From: Euryarchaeota archaeon UBA229
Lineage (GTDB): Archaea > Thermoplasmatota > Poseidoniia > Poseidoniales > Poseidoniaceae
Reading direction: 5' to 3'
NCBI GenBank assembly: GCA_002505355.1
Contig: DAUW01000042.1
Span: forward strand, 1-6,895
Length of the DNA: 6,895 bases
Shown here: one piece after another, positions 6,544-6,895 of the stretch
How positions within the stretch are numbered: the stretch's first letter is position 1
How the letters are laid out: every line of letters begins with the position of its first letter
Program-made: the position numbers and the translations under genes
Notes under the pieces: generated by a model
What the model was told of the DNA's origin: nothing
Database searches by the model: none
Seen by the model: the letters and a program-made list of their open reading frames with translations, nothing else

Positions 6544-6753
6544 ATGCCACATGAGAATGTTCAATTAGCTCAAGCGCCAAACGGAGAAATCGGTCCGAGG
6601 TGCAAGGCTTGCGGGATACGTATGACCTTCGGAGCAGCAATGGTCATCAACAATAATTACTACTGTTGGGATTGTTATGTTGAAGCCACCGGTGCAGACT
6701 CAGCAACAACTGTCGTTGAAGCAAAACAGAGATTCTGGATGAGCAACGAATAA
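6544..6753 (+). CDS. Small four-cysteine putative zinc-binding protein, function unknown
   Basis: This 69-residue protein has two CxxC knuckles, Cys20/Cys23 (CKAC) and Cys41/Cys44 (CWDC), 17 residues apart. This is typical of a single zinc site in a zinc-ribbon or treble-clef-like fold. The first pair is followed by GIRMTFG and the second is preceded by NNNYY, giving the order knuckle, short beta hairpin, knuckle. The ends are polar with no membrane segment, so it is probably cytoplasmic. It begins with an ATG after a purine-rich site and lies 44 bases behind the DOHH-like gene on the same strand, so it may belong to the mqnD operon. The pattern loosely resembles half a LIM domain, but no His or second zinc site is present. 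I do not recognise the family and cannot assign a function. Confidence 0.75.
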   Translation: MPHENVQLAQAPNGEIGPRCKACGIRMTFGAAMVINNNYYCWDCYVEATGADSATTVVEAKQRFWMSNE

Positions 6754-6781
6754 ATCCGACTATGCGATTTATGGTGTGATA

Positions 6782-6895
6782 ATGTTTTCTAGTGGCTGGG
6801 CACGATTCGCGCACCAATTTACTAATTACTACCGAAACTCGCCATTATGGTCGCCACCAAGAACGAGATTTCGTGAATGGATGTTTATCCCATTC
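6782..6895 (+). CDS. Start of an unidentified gene (partial, 3' end outside window)
   Basis: A frame opens with ATG at 6782 and stays open for 38 codons to the window end. The peptide is rich in aromatic residues and arginine (MFSSGWARFAHQF at the start, NYYRNSPLW at 20-28, REWMFIPF at 31-38). It reads like a genuine N-terminus rather than random sequence, possibly leading into a membrane segment. It lies 28 bases after the four-cysteine gene on the same strand, with GTGTGAT just before the ATG, so it may be the next operon member. No family was recognised, and the short visible part limits confidence. Confidence 0.5.
   Translation, partial: MFSSGWARFAHQFTNYYRNSPLWSPPRTRFREWMFIPF

Noticed and set aside
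6544..6753. Complete LIM domain
   Set aside because: Only four cysteines in two CxxC pairs are present; a LIM domain needs eight ligands for two zinc ions.

Overview
The window most likely comes from a Thermoplasmatota archaeon, with marine group II (Candidatus Poseidoniales) as my best guess. The support is indirect. Intergenic gaps are short and carry TATA-like boxes about 25-30 bases upstream of start codons, with weak or no Shine-Dalgarno sites. There is a large surface protein with a Ca-binding Asp repeat and one C-terminal membrane anchor. A eukaryote-like protein-modification gene sits beside futalosine-route menaquinone genes. I saw no rRNA, tRNA, CRISPR array or mobile element.

Layout: positions 1-678 (+) hold the C-terminal end of a P-type cation (probably Ca2+) ATPase. 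After a 43-base gap with a TATA-like box, 722-1930 (+) encodes MqnE (aminofutalosine synthase), followed 10 bases later by MqnA (chorismate dehydratase, TTG start, 1941-2771). Converging on mqnA, and sharing the 4-base CTAG that holds both stop codons, is a 746-residue secreted, membrane-anchored beta-propeller-like protein on the minus strand (2768-5008). A divergent promoter region (about 5009-5138) separates it from a second plus-strand operon: mqnD (1,4-dihydroxy-6-naphthoate synthase, to 6023), a 159-residue deoxyhypusine hydroxylase-like HEAT protein (6020-6499, ATGA overlap with mqnD), a 69-residue four-cysteine putative zinc protein (6544-6753), and the first 38 codons of another gene running off the end (6782-6895).

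How the genes fit together: MqnA and MqnE carry out the first two steps of menaquinone synthesis from chorismate by the futalosine route, and MqnD releases the naphthoate ring. The hydrolase step and MqnC are not in the window. The mqn genes are split into two transcription units by the oppositely oriented surface-protein gene.

The most noteworthy item is the half-length DOHH-like gene. Eukaryotic deoxyhypusine hydroxylase has two similar halves, each with two His-Glu iron-binding motifs. This gene encodes only one half, with two His-Glu motifs 33 residues apart, and it combines features that in the human enzyme are divided between the two halves. An in-frame stop directly before its ATG rules out a missing upstream half. 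A homodimer rebuilding the di-iron site, and therefore true hypusine formation in an archaeon, is a testable inference.
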